In this document: piece after piece, positions 1 to 7,123 of the stretch
Position numbering within the stretch: position 1 is the first letter of the stretch
How the letters are laid out: the number at the start of each line of letters is the position of its first letter
From: CAHJXF01 sp038240015
Lineage (GTDB): Bacteria; Pseudomonadota; Gammaproteobacteria; Burkholderiales; Burkholderiaceae_D
DNA: 19,126 bases
Direction: 5' to 3'
NCBI GenBank assembly: GCA_038240015.1
Contig: JBBSEF010000059.1
Location: 1-19,126 of the forward strand
The notes under the pieces: generated by a model
Seen by the model: only the letters and a program-made list of their open reading frames with translations
Told to the model about the DNA's origin: nothing
The model's database searches: none
Translations under genes and position numbers: made by a program

Positions 1-99
1 CAGCGGCAGCGGCTAGGTGGTGGATGCGATGGATCATGGCAAGAACCTCGGTGGATGTTGGATGATGAAGGTGTGCACGACAAACGCCGCGCAATGTGC

Positions 100-1248
100 T
101 CAATCGTTCAATGCATGCTCGATCACGCCTTCGATCGGATCGGTCGGTGCATGCCACGGCGAGCGTTCGATCATTCGCCGCGTGTCGGCATACCCGGCCT
201 CTCTTCGCGCGCCTATCCCCGATGCAGTGAAGTCGATGTCCTTGGTGTGGTCCTCGCCATCGATCCGGGGCGCGATCAGATGGGCGACGTGCATCGTCGT
301 GCCGCAGCCCCAGGTCGCCAGTTCCTGCACATGAGGATCGGCGCGCCGGCTCGGCGGCAGTTCCTTGGTCAGCTCGCGGATCACGTGACGCAGACGGTGG
401 ATCTGCTTCTGCTTGGTGATGTGGTTGTCGGCGCGGCTCGCGTATTGAATGTCCTTCTGCCTGCCCATCACCTGCCAGATCGATTCGGGCTCGGGACCGG
501 TCTGGTGCCACACATTGACGGCGAAGATCAGCGAATCGCGCCGCGGGTGATCTTCGAGCACGGCCTCGATCGGCGTGTTGGAGTAGATGCCACCGTCCCA
601 ATACGGATGGCCGTCGATGCGCACGGCCGGGAAGGCGGGCGGCAGAGCGCCCGACGCCATCACGTGATCAAGCGCGACCACCTCATCGCGACTGTCGAAA
701 TAGCGCATCGCGCCGGTGCTGGCGTTGACGGCGCCGACCGTCAGGCGCGTGGGCCCGGCGCGCAGCGAGTCGAAGTCCACCAGCTCGCCCAGAGTCCGGC
801 GCAGCGGATCGGTGCTGTAGTAGGCCGCGTTCTCGATGCCCACGAGAGCGCGCGTGCCGCGCAGCGCAGCGAGGTTGGGTTCGAAGAAGGCCGGGATGCC
901 GCGCATCACGGTGGTCATGTTGCCGACCACGTTGCCAATCCCGAGCCAGTCGAGGGGACCTGCGATTGCCGCCGGCGTCTCGACATGACTCCAGAAAGCA
1001 TCGAGGCGATCGAGCCGATCGTCGTACGCGTTGCCCGCGATCAGTGCCGCATTGATCGCGCCGATCGACGTGCCGATCACCCAGTCGGGATCGATGCCGG
1101 CATCGTGCATCGCCTGATAGACGCCGACCTGATAGGCGCCGAGCGCACCGCCTCCCTGCAACACCAGCACCACCTGTCCGGGAAGGCCGGTTTTCCTGGC
1201 GGCGCTTGTGGCTTTGCCGGATGTCGTCTTGCTGCGAGTCGTGCTCAT
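100..1248 (-). CDS. Patatin-like phospholipase with C-terminal DUF3734-type region
   Basis: Serine lipid acyl hydrolase of the bacterial patatin family, 382 aa. The oxyanion loop GGGALG is at residues 32-37, the nucleophile elbow GTSIG at 59-63 (Ser61), and the catalytic-dyad motif DGG at 218-220, so both catalytic residues are present. The stretch after about residue 250 (GRQKDIQYASRADNHI) resembles the DUF3734 extension of proteobacterial patatins. The ATG at 1248 is preceded by GAAGGAA at good spacing; an upstream extension of the frame has no such site and overlaps the cupin gene. There is no signal peptide, so it is probably cytoplasmic or membrane-peripheral. It is the last gene of a bdhA-cupin-patatin row. 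Patatins of this type are often found beside 3-hydroxybutyrate dehydrogenase in Burkholderiales, which suggests a role in PHB-granule or lipid turnover. The exact substrate is not deducible. Confidence 0.92.
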   Translation of the reverse strand: MSTTRSKTTSGKATSAARKTGLPGQVVLVLQGGGALGAYQVGVYQAMHDAGIDPDWVIGTSIGAINAALIAGNAYDDRLDRLDAFWSHVETPAAIAGPLDWLGIGNVVGNMTTVMRGIPAFFEPNLAALRGTRALVGIENAAYYSTDPLRRTLGELVDFDSLRAGPTRLTVGAVNASTGAMRYFDSRDEVVALDHVMASGALPPAFPAVRIDGHPYWDGGIYSNTPIEAVLEDHPRRDSLIFAVNVWHQTGPEPESIWQVMGRQKDIQYASRADNHITKQKQIHRLRHVIRELTKELPPSRRADPHVQELATWGCGTTMHVAHLIAPRIDGEDHTKDIDFTASGIGARREAGYADTRRMIERSPWHAPTDPIEGVIEHALND

Positions 1249-1313
1249 GAAATTCCTTCGGGCGTTGTTGTTCACGGATCGTATCGATCGCCTGACAGCG
1301 CGAACGCCGGGTC

Positions 1314-1802
1314 TCACATTATTTTTTCCTTCATCGTCTCGGGCTTCTTGTCGTTCACGATGTCGGCAATCGTCAGGTCCACCGGTTGCGCGCCGGAGTT
1401 CTTCCACCAGTGCCGGGTGCCGAGAAATTCACGAGCGGTTTCGCCCGCCTTGTGCAGGATCGGCACAGCGCACTTGCTGTTGTTCTCATAGATCTCGCCA
1501 CGGTTGACCATGATCAGCGCGGGCCGGTCTTCGTGGCTGTGGAGCGGCACGATGCCTCCGGGCGCGATCGTCATGTGGCGCAAGCGCAGCCGACGCTGAT
1601 CGAGCTTGACGTTTTCCTTCGACAGGTCGATGGACGCGAGCTCGGTATCGACGATGCCTACCGGTGCGCTCGGCGCATCCGGCAGCGCATTGGCAATGAC
1701 CTTGTCGGCCGGGCATTCGCCCGCGCGCGCAACCCCTGCGAATGCCAGCGGGACCACGATCGACAAAACGGTGAGGCAGCGATGAAGCGATTGGGTTTTC
1801 AT
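1314..1802 (-). CDS. Secreted cupin-domain protein
   Basis: 162-aa protein with a Sec signal peptide (residues 1-27, probable cleavage ARA|GE) followed by a single small cupin barrel. Cupin motif 1 is seen as GGIVPLHSH (His88, His90) followed by Glu91; motif 2 as HWWKN (His131 to Asn135, the H-x3-N pattern). Metal-binding capacity is therefore likely, and the location is periplasmic or extracellular. Cys30 and Cys111 are the only cysteines of the mature part and could form a disulfide. The ATG at 1802 is chosen because it starts the signal peptide and has GGAG 7 nt upstream. It lies between bdhA (56-nt gap) and the patatin gene (65-nt gap), all in one direction. No enzymatic function can be assigned; it may be a periplasmic sensor or binding protein rather than an enzyme. 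Confidence 0.85.
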   Translation of the reverse strand: MKTQSLHRCLTVLSIVVPLAFAGVARAGECPADKVIANALPDAPSAPVGIVDTELASIDLSKENVKLDQRRLRLRHMTIAPGGIVPLHSHEDRPALIMVNRGEIYENNSKCAVPILHKAGETAREFLGTRHWWKNSGAQPVDLTIADIVNDKKPETMKEKIM

Positions 1803-1858
1803 AATGAATCTCCGAAGATGAATGAAAGCAAAGAGATAGGCCAGGGCGGCCTCGACAC

Positions 1859-2641
1859 TTACTGCGCGGTCCAACCGCCTTCGATGGGAAGCACGGCGCC
1901 GGTGATCGATGCGGCATCGTCGGAACACAAGAAAGCGGTCAGTGAAGCCACCTGTTCGACGGTCACGAATTTCTTGGTCGGCTGCGCTGCCAGCAACACG
2001 TCGCGAATCACCGCTTCGTTGCTGATGCCGCGCGCCTTGGCGGTATCGGGGATCTGCTTTTCGACCAGCGGCGTCAACACGTAGCCCGGGCACACCGCAT
2101 TGACGGTGATGCCCGCCTCGGCGACTTCGAGCGCGACCGACTTGGTGAAGCCGGCCACGCCGTGCTTGGCCGTCACGTACGCCGACTTGTAGGGACTGGC
2201 CACGAGTGCGTGGGCAGACGCGATGTTGACGATGCGTCCGAAGCCTTTGCGTTTCATCGCGGGCAATGCCAGCCGCACTGTATGAAAGCCCGCCGACAGG
2301 TTGATCGCGAGAATGGCGTACCACTTCTCGACCGGAAACTCGTCGACCGGCGCGACGTGCTGGATGCCGGCATTGTTGATCAGCAGATCGACGCAACCGA
2401 ACTCTGCGAGCGCCTTTTCCATCATCGCTTCGATGGCGTCCGGGCGACTCATGTCCGCGCCGTCGTAGCGCACCTCCACGTCGTGACGCTCGGCCATCCC
2501 GGCGCGCAGGCGCTCGACCTCGCGCGCATCGCCGAACCCATTGAGAATGACGCTCGCGCCCTGGGCGGCCAGCGTCTGCGCGATGCCGAGGCCGATACCG
2601 GAGGTAGAGCCGGTGACAAGTGCTGTCTTGCCGATGAACAT
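1859..2641 (-). CDS. bdhA: D-3-hydroxybutyrate dehydrogenase (SDR family)
   Basis: Oxidises D-3-hydroxybutyrate to acetoacetate with NAD+, the step that feeds polyhydroxybutyrate breakdown products into central metabolism. The protein is 260 aa, the normal length. It has the SDR cofactor motif TGSTSGIG (10-17), NNAG (89-92), and the catalytic Ser142, Tyr155 and Lys159 (YVTAK). The C-terminal GGWTAQ is characteristic of this enzyme. An in-frame GTG at 2644 is possible, but the AGGAGA Shine-Dalgarno (2647-2652) sits at about 6 nt from the ATG at 2641 and only 3 nt from the GTG, so the ATG is preferred. It is first in a probable operon with the cupin and patatin genes and divergent from a LysR gene that is the obvious candidate regulator. 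Confidence 0.93.
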   Translation of the reverse strand: MFIGKTALVTGSTSGIGLGIAQTLAAQGASVILNGFGDAREVERLRAGMAERHDVEVRYDGADMSRPDAIEAMMEKALAEFGCVDLLINNAGIQHVAPVDEFPVEKWYAILAINLSAGFHTVRLALPAMKRKGFGRIVNIASAHALVASPYKSAYVTAKHGVAGFTKSVALEVAEAGITVNAVCPGYVLTPLVEKQIPDTAKARGISNEAVIRDVLLAAQPTKKFVTVEQVASLTAFLCSDDAASITGAVLPIEGGWTAQ

Positions 2642-2785
2642 CACAATCTCCTGGTGGTTCGGTTGAAAGTCAAACGCGATTTCGAAACAGACGTCGTGCT
2701 TGCTGAACGTTTGATAAGCGTCGCGGCGCAGCGTCGGTCTTCAGCGCCCAGGAGCCTTTGGTCTTGCGTGGTTGTTGCTGTCATG

Positions 2786-2809
2786 GCTTACTCCACGTTT
2801 GACGTAAGC
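2786..2809. promoter_or_regulatory. Dyad GCTTAC-N12-GTAAGC, candidate LysR-type operator
   Basis: Perfect 6-bp inverted arms (2786-2791 and 2804-2809) around a 12-bp spacer that itself has a symmetric CA....TG. It lies in the middle of the 275-bp region between divergent bdhA and lysR, where a LysR-type regulator normally binds. The symmetry is seen directly; binding is inferred. Confidence 0.45.
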
Positions 2810-2832
2810 GTAGGCAACTGACCCAGAACGCG

Positions 2833-2848
2833 GAAATCACATGATTTC
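2833..2848. promoter_or_regulatory. Dyad GAAATCA-CA-TGATTTC, candidate operator
   Basis: Perfect 7-bp inverted arms separated by 2 nt, AT-rich against a GC-rich background, 68 bp upstream of the LysR start codon. It is the most symmetric element in the bdhA-lysR intergenic region. It could be the autoregulatory or activation site of the LysR protein, or a site for an unrelated dimeric regulator. Confidence 0.45.
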
Positions 2849-2916
2849 ATCGGCCGATGCGCGCCGGTTATCGCGCTCTTTGTAAAGTTTCAATCTCGAC
2901 TGCGACGGGCTTGACC

Positions 2917-3816
2917 ATGGAGCTGTACCAGATCCGATACTTCCTGGCCGTGGCCGACACGTTCAACTTCACGCGCGCGTCGGAGCGCTCCTTCGTCTCG
3001 CAGCCCGCATTGACCAAGGCGATCCAGCGGCTCGAAGAAACGATCGGCGGGAGACTGTTCGACCGTACCAAGAATTCCGTGCAATTGACCGAGCTCGGAC
3101 GCGCGATGCTCCCCAATTTCCGCCAGATCTACGAGAGCGCGAACCATGCTCGCGACGAGGCGCGCCGACTTACCCGCGAGCAGAAGGAAGTCGTACGCGT
3201 GGGCGTGATGTGCACCATCGACTTCCATCAGGTACTGCCCGGATTCGTCGAGAGCCAGGAGGGTCGCAACGAAGTCGCACTCATATTCAGCGAAGGCAAC
3301 CTCGAAAGCCTGACCGACGCGCTCGACCAGGGCGATGTCGATGTCGGGATCATGTGTTCACCGTACGAGATTCCCAGGCGCTTCCACGCGACGCCGCTGT
3401 TTCGGGAGGACTATGTGCTCGCCATCGGCGACGATCATCGCTTTCACGGGCGCGAGGCCGTCGAGATGGCGGAGCTCGATCGCGAGCGCTATTGCGAACG
3501 CGTGATGTGCGAGTTCTCGGTCTATATCGAGCGCCTGCTGCGTGCGCAGGGCGTTTCGCTGGAGGTGGTGCAGAAATCGGCGCGCGAAGATTGGATCGAG
3601 GCACTGGTGCGCGCCAACTTCGGCGTCGCCTTCATGCCGATGTCGATCTCCAGAGCGGCGAGGCTTTCCTTCGTGCGCATCGCAAACGTGCCGATCGTGC
3701 GCGAGGTGAACGTGCTGGTCCAGGCCGAAAGGCCGATCAGCGTCGCGCAGCGGGCGGTGATCGACTCGCTCGCCGCGTATCAGTGGGAAGGCTCGTCGGT
3801 CGAATGGGCGAATTAG
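2917..3816 (+). CDS. LysR-family transcriptional regulator
   Basis: 299 aa, the usual LysR length. The N-terminal winged helix-turn-helix spans about residues 1-60 (ELYQIRYFLAVAD, then SQPALTKAIQRLEE, then FDRT). The effector-binding domain runs from about 90 to the end. The ATG at 2917 gives the canonical LysR N-terminus; the frame is open further upstream, but those residues do not resemble the family. No clear Shine-Dalgarno is visible. It is transcribed divergently from bdhA-cupin-patatin, a classic LysR arrangement, and two dyads lie between the genes. The effector is unknown; 3-hydroxybutyrate or a related metabolite would be a guess from context. Confidence 0.93.
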   Translation: MELYQIRYFLAVADTFNFTRASERSFVSQPALTKAIQRLEETIGGRLFDRTKNSVQLTELGRAMLPNFRQIYESANHARDEARRLTREQKEVVRVGVMCTIDFHQVLPGFVESQEGRNEVALIFSEGNLESLTDALDQGDVDVGIMCSPYEIPRRFHATPLFREDYVLAIGDDHRFHGREAVEMAELDRERYCERVMCEFSVYIERLLRAQGVSLEVVQKSAREDWIEALVRANFGVAFMPMSISRAARLSFVRIANVPIVREVNVLVQAERPISVAQRAVIDSLAAYQWEGSSVEWAN

Positions 3817-3881
3817 GCGCACGGGGTTGGGGGGACGCGCTGCCGGACTGCTCCACCGCGCGAGCCGCCAGGCGCTTGCGC

Positions 3882-3887
3882 TATAGT
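3882..3887 (+). promoter_or_regulatory. -10-like TATAGT exactly 6 nt before the NUDIX start codon
   Basis: TATAGT is followed by CTTCCG and then the ATG at 3894. There is no Shine-Dalgarno in between and no convincing -35. Transcription from this box would begin at or within a base or two of the start codon, giving a leaderless mRNA. The same geometry precedes bpt and holC. Confidence 0.45.
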
Positions 3888-3893
3888 CTTCCG

Positions 3894-4508
3894 ATGACTT
3901 CGGCAACCCGCTTCTGTTCTGTTTGCGGCCACGCCATCACGATGCGCATACCACCCGGCGACAACCGCTTGCGCGCGTGTTGCGACTCGTGCGGCGCGAT
4001 CCACTACATCAATCCGCGCATGGTGGTCGGCACGATTCCCGTGTGGAGAGAACGCGGGGCAGATCGCGCGGGAGAGCGCGTGCTGTTATGCCGCCGCGCG
4101 ATCGAGCCGCGGCGCAACTACTGGACCTTGCCCGCGGGATTTCTCGAGGCTGGCGAGACCACGGCGGCGGGCGCTATGCGCGAGACCGATGAAGAGGCCG
4201 GCGCACGTATCCTGATCGGCCCTCTCTTCACGATGCTCGATGTCGTGCACGTCAATCAGGTGCATCTGTTCTATCGCGCCGAGCTGATCGACACCGCGTT
4301 CGAGCCCGGAGAAGAAAGCCTCGAAGTGCAATTGTTCGACGAAGCAGACATTCCCTGGCACGAGCTTGCGTTTCGTACTGTCTCGATGACCTTGCAGTAT
4401 TTTTTCGAAGACCGTGCGCGCGGCCATTTCGAATTGCACACCGGCGCGATCGAGGTGTCCCCTCGAGCACGGGCGCCGGATGTCGTGTCTGCGAGTGCGG
4501 CGCCTTGA
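3894..4508 (+). CDS. NUDIX hydrolase with N-terminal zinc ribbon
   Basis: 204-aa hydrolase of nucleoside diphosphates linked to another moiety. Residues 8-33 form a zinc ribbon (Cys8, Cys11, Cys30, Cys33), as in the Nudix N-terminal zinc-finger subfamily that resembles NADH pyrophosphatase. The Nudix box at 82-104 fits G-x5-E-x7-RE-U-x-EE-x-G-U completely, with Thr98 at the usually hydrophobic position; Glu97, Glu100 and Glu101 are the metal ligands. The ATG at 3894 is the first codon that gives the zinc ribbon. The frame is open upstream only as an overlap inside lysR. Its TGA overlaps the aat TTG start by 3 nt (TTGA). The substrate is unknown; ADP-ribose or NADH-like compounds are plausible for the subfamily. 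Confidence 0.9.
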   Translation: MTSATRFCSVCGHAITMRIPPGDNRLRACCDSCGAIHYINPRMVVGTIPVWRERGADRAGERVLLCRRAIEPRRNYWTLPAGFLEAGETTAAGAMRETDEEAGARILIGPLFTMLDVVHVNQVHLFYRAELIDTAFEPGEESLEVQLFDEADIPWHELAFRTVSMTLQYFFEDRARGHFELHTGAIEVSPRARAPDVVSASAAP

Positions 4509-5212
4509 TTCATTGGTTGTCGGATGACGAGCCCTTCCCCTCCGTGTCGACCGCGCTTCGATCGCCCTCGGGTCTTCTCGCCGCGGGCGCCGATCTCTCG
4601 CCCGCGCGGCTGATCGACGCTTATCGTCACGGCATCTTCCCGTGGTTCAACAACGGCGATCCGGTGCTGTGGTGGAGCACCGACCCACGCATGGTGTTGT
4701 TCGTCGACGAGTTTCGCGCCTCGCGTTCGTTGACCAAGCGGCTCGCGCGAGCGAGCGCCGATCCACGCATGGCGATCCGCTGCGACAGCGCATTCGAAGC
4801 CGTGATTCGCGCGTGCGCCGCACCGCGTGACTCGCAAGGCGGCACATGGATCGTCGATGCGATGGTCGACGCCTACATCGAATTGCATCGCATCGGCATC
4901 GCGCATTCGGTCGAGACGTGGATAGACGGTACGCTCGCAGGCGGACTGTATGGCGTCGCGATCGGGCGCATGTTCTTCGGCGAGTCGATGTTCGCGCGTA
5001 CCACCGATGCGTCGAAGATCGCGCTCGCGCATCTGGTCGCGTTCGCGAAAAGCGAAGGCATGCCGATGCTGGACTGTCAGCAGCAGACCGCACACTTGGC
5101 TTCGTTGGGCGCGCGGCCGATTGCACGCGAGGACTTCGTCCAAAGAGTCGCCGCATTGGTCGAACGACCGGCGATCACGCGATGGCCCGACCGTCTTGTG
5201 TATGCGTTTTGA
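4505..5212 (+). CDS. aat: Leucyl/phenylalanyl-tRNA--protein transferase
   Basis: Transfers Leu or Phe from charged tRNA to proteins with N-terminal Lys or Arg, tagging them for ClpAP via ClpS (N-degron pathway); cytoplasmic. 235 aa, a normal length. Family hallmarks in order: GLLAAGADL (23-31), YRHGIFPWF (40-48), WWSTDPR (56-62), GGLYGVAIGRMFFGESMF (146-163) and LDCQ near 189-192. No ATG or GTG is available at the right place; the TTG at 4505, inside the TTGA overlap with the NUDIX stop codon, starts the conserved N-terminus (IHWL) and suggests translational coupling. It is followed after 55 nt by bpt, the second transferase of the same pathway. Confidence 0.95.
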   Translation: MIHWLSDDEPFPSVSTALRSPSGLLAAGADLSPARLIDAYRHGIFPWFNNGDPVLWWSTDPRMVLFVDEFRASRSLTKRLARASADPRMAIRCDSAFEAVIRACAAPRDSQGGTWIVDAMVDAYIELHRIGIAHSVETWIDGTLAGGLYGVAIGRMFFGESMFARTTDASKIALAHLVAFAKSEGMPMLDCQQQTAHLASLGARPIAREDFVQRVAALVERPAITRWPDRLVYAF

Positions 5213-5255
5213 TTTGATCCGCGACATCGACCGCGCCATCGTCCGCGTCATCGTG

Positions 5256-5261
5256 TAAATT
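5256..5261 (+). promoter_or_regulatory. -10-like TAAATT exactly 6 nt before the bpt start codon
   Basis: TAAATT is followed by CACTGC and then the ATG at 5268, with no Shine-Dalgarno between. It sits in the 55-nt aat-bpt gap and could be an internal promoter giving a leaderless bpt mRNA. No clear -35 is visible. Confidence 0.4.
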
Positions 5262-5267
5262 CACTGC

Positions 5268-5999
5268 ATGACGCAACTGAAAGACCTGCCGTTCGCCACC
5301 TTGCAGTTCTATGCGACGGCGACCTATCCGTGCAGCTATCTGCCGCAGCGGCAGGCGCGCTCGCAAGTGGCGACGCCCGGGCATCTGATCAACGCGGACG
5401 TCTATAGCGAACTGGTGCGCTCGGGTTTTCGTCGCTCGGGCTTGTTCACCTATCGGCCGCATTGCGATGGCTGCCGCGCGTGCGTGCCGGTGCGCGTGCG
5501 CGTCGATGATTTTGCGCCCAATCGCAGTCAGCGCCGCGCCCTGCAACGGCACGCTGATCTGTCAGCACGCATCTGCGCGCTCGCGTTCGACGCCGAGCAC
5601 TACGCGCTCTATCTCGATTACCAGAACACGCGCCACTCGGGCGGCGGCATGGATCACGACAGCCGCGAGCAGTACAGCCAGTTCCTGCTGCAGAGCAAAG
5701 TCAACACGCGGCTCGTCGAGTTCCGCGATGCGAGCGGATCGCTGCGCATGGTCAGCATCATCGACGTGCTCGCCGATGGACTCTCGTCGGTCTATACCTT
5801 CTACGACACGAGCGAAGAACGCGCGAGTTTCGGCACCTGCAATGTGCTCTGGCAGATAGAGCAGGCCCGCGCGTTGAATCTACCCTATGTGTATCTGGGC
5901 TACTGGATCAGCGGCAGCGCAAGCATGGCGTACAAGGCGAACTTCAAACCGATCGAAGCCCTGCGCGGCGGGCAGTGGGATCGGTTGTGCGACGCGTGA
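5268..5999 (+). CDS. bpt: Aspartate/glutamate leucyltransferase (arginyltransferase family)
   Basis: Adds Leu from Leu-tRNA to proteins with N-terminal Asp or Glu (bacterial N-degron pathway). It is homologous to eukaryotic ATE1 and often annotated ate. 243 aa, close to the family norm. The N-terminal signature has Cys22 (CSYLP), ARSQV (30-34), and GFRRSGLFTYRPHCDGCRAC around 53-72 with Cys66, Cys69 and Cys72, the conserved cysteine cluster of the ATE_N domain. The C-terminal ATE_C domain contains YLGYWI and MAYKANFKP. The start at 5268 gives the full domain. There is no Shine-Dalgarno, but a -10-like box lies 6 nt upstream. It sits next to aat, as is usual in betaproteobacteria. Confidence 0.95.
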   Translation: MTQLKDLPFATLQFYATATYPCSYLPQRQARSQVATPGHLINADVYSELVRSGFRRSGLFTYRPHCDGCRACVPVRVRVDDFAPNRSQRRALQRHADLSARICALAFDAEHYALYLDYQNTRHSGGGMDHDSREQYSQFLLQSKVNTRLVEFRDASGSLRMVSIIDVLADGLSSVYTFYDTSEERASFGTCNVLWQIEQARALNLPYVYLGYWISGSASMAYKANFKPIEALRGGQWDRLCDA

Positions 6000-6033
6000 C
6001 GTCGGGTGGCGTTTTGTACAGAGCCCGACTGCA

Positions 6034-7113
6034 TTGACGCTCGGTCTTCTCTACCCCTTCGCGCGCGAAGCGCTGTTCGCACTCGACGCCGAGACCGCGC
6101 ATCACCTCACGCTGGCCAATCTCGAGCGCGCCCGCGCGTGGGGGCTGAGCAGGCTGATCGTCTCGCCGATCGCAGACGATCCTTGTGCAGCGATGGGCCT
6201 CACGTTTCGCAATCCGGTCGGACTCGCCGCCGGCATGGACAAGGACGGCGCGTACATCGATGCGCTGGCGAGCTTCGGCTTCGGCTTCATCGAGGTCGGC
6301 ACCGTGACGCCGCGGCCGCAACCGGGCAACGCGAAGCCGCGCATGTTCCGCATCCCGGAGGCCGATGCGCTCGTTAACCGCATGGGCTTCAACAATGCGG
6401 GACTCGATGCCTTCATCGCGAACGTGCGCGCATCGAATTTCCGCAAGCGGCATCGCGGCATCCTGGGACTCAACATCGGCAAGAACGCGGACACGCCGAT
6501 CGAGAACGCGCTCGACGATTACCTGATCGGCTTGTCGGGGGTGTATCCCCATGCCGATTACGTGACGATCAATATCTCGTCGCCGAACACTAGGCAATTG
6601 CGCGAGTTGCAGGATGCCGATCACCTCGGCGCGCTGCTCGGGGCGTTGAAGAAACGGCAGGCCGAACTTGCCGATCAACACGGGCGCTACGTGCCGCTCG
6701 CCGTCAAGATCGCTCCCGACCTCGACGTGACGCAGATCGACGCGATCGCCGATGCGTTGATCGCGTATCGCATCGACGGCGTGATCGCGACCAACACCAC
6801 GCTGTCGCGCGATGCGGTCGCCGGCATGCGAAACGCGAATGAAGCCGGCGGGCTGTCGGGCGCACCGCTCGCGGGCGCGTCGAACGCGGTCATCGCCGCG
6901 CTTCATCAACGCCTCGGCGACGCGATTCCCATCATCGGCGTGGGCGGCGTCATGAGCGGAGACGATGCGCGCGCAAAGCGCAGAGCGGGCGCCGCGCTCG
7001 TGCAGGTCTACACGGGCCTCGTCTATTGCGGCCCCTCGCTGGTTGCCGAATGCGCGCGCGCATTGCGCGAAACCTCGCGCGAAACCCAGCGCGACCCATC
7101 GCCATCGCGCTGA
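6034..7113 (+). CDS. pyrD: Dihydroorotate dehydrogenase (quinone), class 2
   Basis: Fourth step of pyrimidine synthesis: oxidises dihydroorotate to orotate with FMN and passes electrons to quinone at the inner membrane. Class 2 features are the N-terminal amphipathic helix region (LLYPFAREALFALDAETAHH), NPVGLAAGMDKDG (60-72), GTVTPRPQPGN (89-99), NRMGFNNAG, GLNIGKNADTP, and the catalytic-serine motif NISSPNT (180-186). GVGGVMSG and VQVYTGLVYCGP form the FMN phosphate site near the end. The frame is open into bpt, but the family N-terminus begins near the TTG at 6034 (359 aa), the only start codon just after the bpt stop. A conventional ATG is absent, so the start is approximate. The last 15 or so residues (SRETQRDPSPSR) extend past the family core. 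Confidence 0.93.
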   Translation: MTLGLLYPFAREALFALDAETAHHLTLANLERARAWGLSRLIVSPIADDPCAAMGLTFRNPVGLAAGMDKDGAYIDALASFGFGFIEVGTVTPRPQPGNAKPRMFRIPEADALVNRMGFNNAGLDAFIANVRASNFRKRHRGILGLNIGKNADTPIENALDDYLIGLSGVYPHADYVTINISSPNTRQLRELQDADHLGALLGALKKRQAELADQHGRYVPLAVKIAPDLDVTQIDAIADALIAYRIDGVIATNTTLSRDAVAGMRNANEAGGLSGAPLAGASNAVIAALHQRLGDAIPIIGVGGVMSGDDARAKRRAGAALVQVYTGLVYCGPSLVAECARALRETSRETQRDPSPSR

Positions 7114-7123
7114 GCGCAACGGC

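Noticed and set aside
1..99. Short in-frame tail reading SGSG-stop at the window edge (to position 16), possible end of an upstream plus-strand gene
   Set aside because: Only four codons are visible, so a gene cannot be supported. The rest of the first 99 bases shows no gene, RNA or clear terminator.
55..1491. Long plus-strand open frame (478 codons) opposite the patatin and cupin genes
   Set aside because: It is Arg/His/Ala-rich shadow sequence with no recognisable domain, lying antisense to well-supported genes. Long antisense frames are expected at this GC content.
2645..2673. TTGACT on the minus strand as a -35 for bdhA
   Set aside because: A -10 at normal spacing would fall on the Shine-Dalgarno and start codon of bdhA, and no good hexamer is there.
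2783..2821. 12-codon mini-ORF (MAYSTFDVSVGN) in the bdhA-lysR intergenic region
   Set aside because: No Shine-Dalgarno, very short, and it overlaps the GCTTAC dyad that better explains the sequence.
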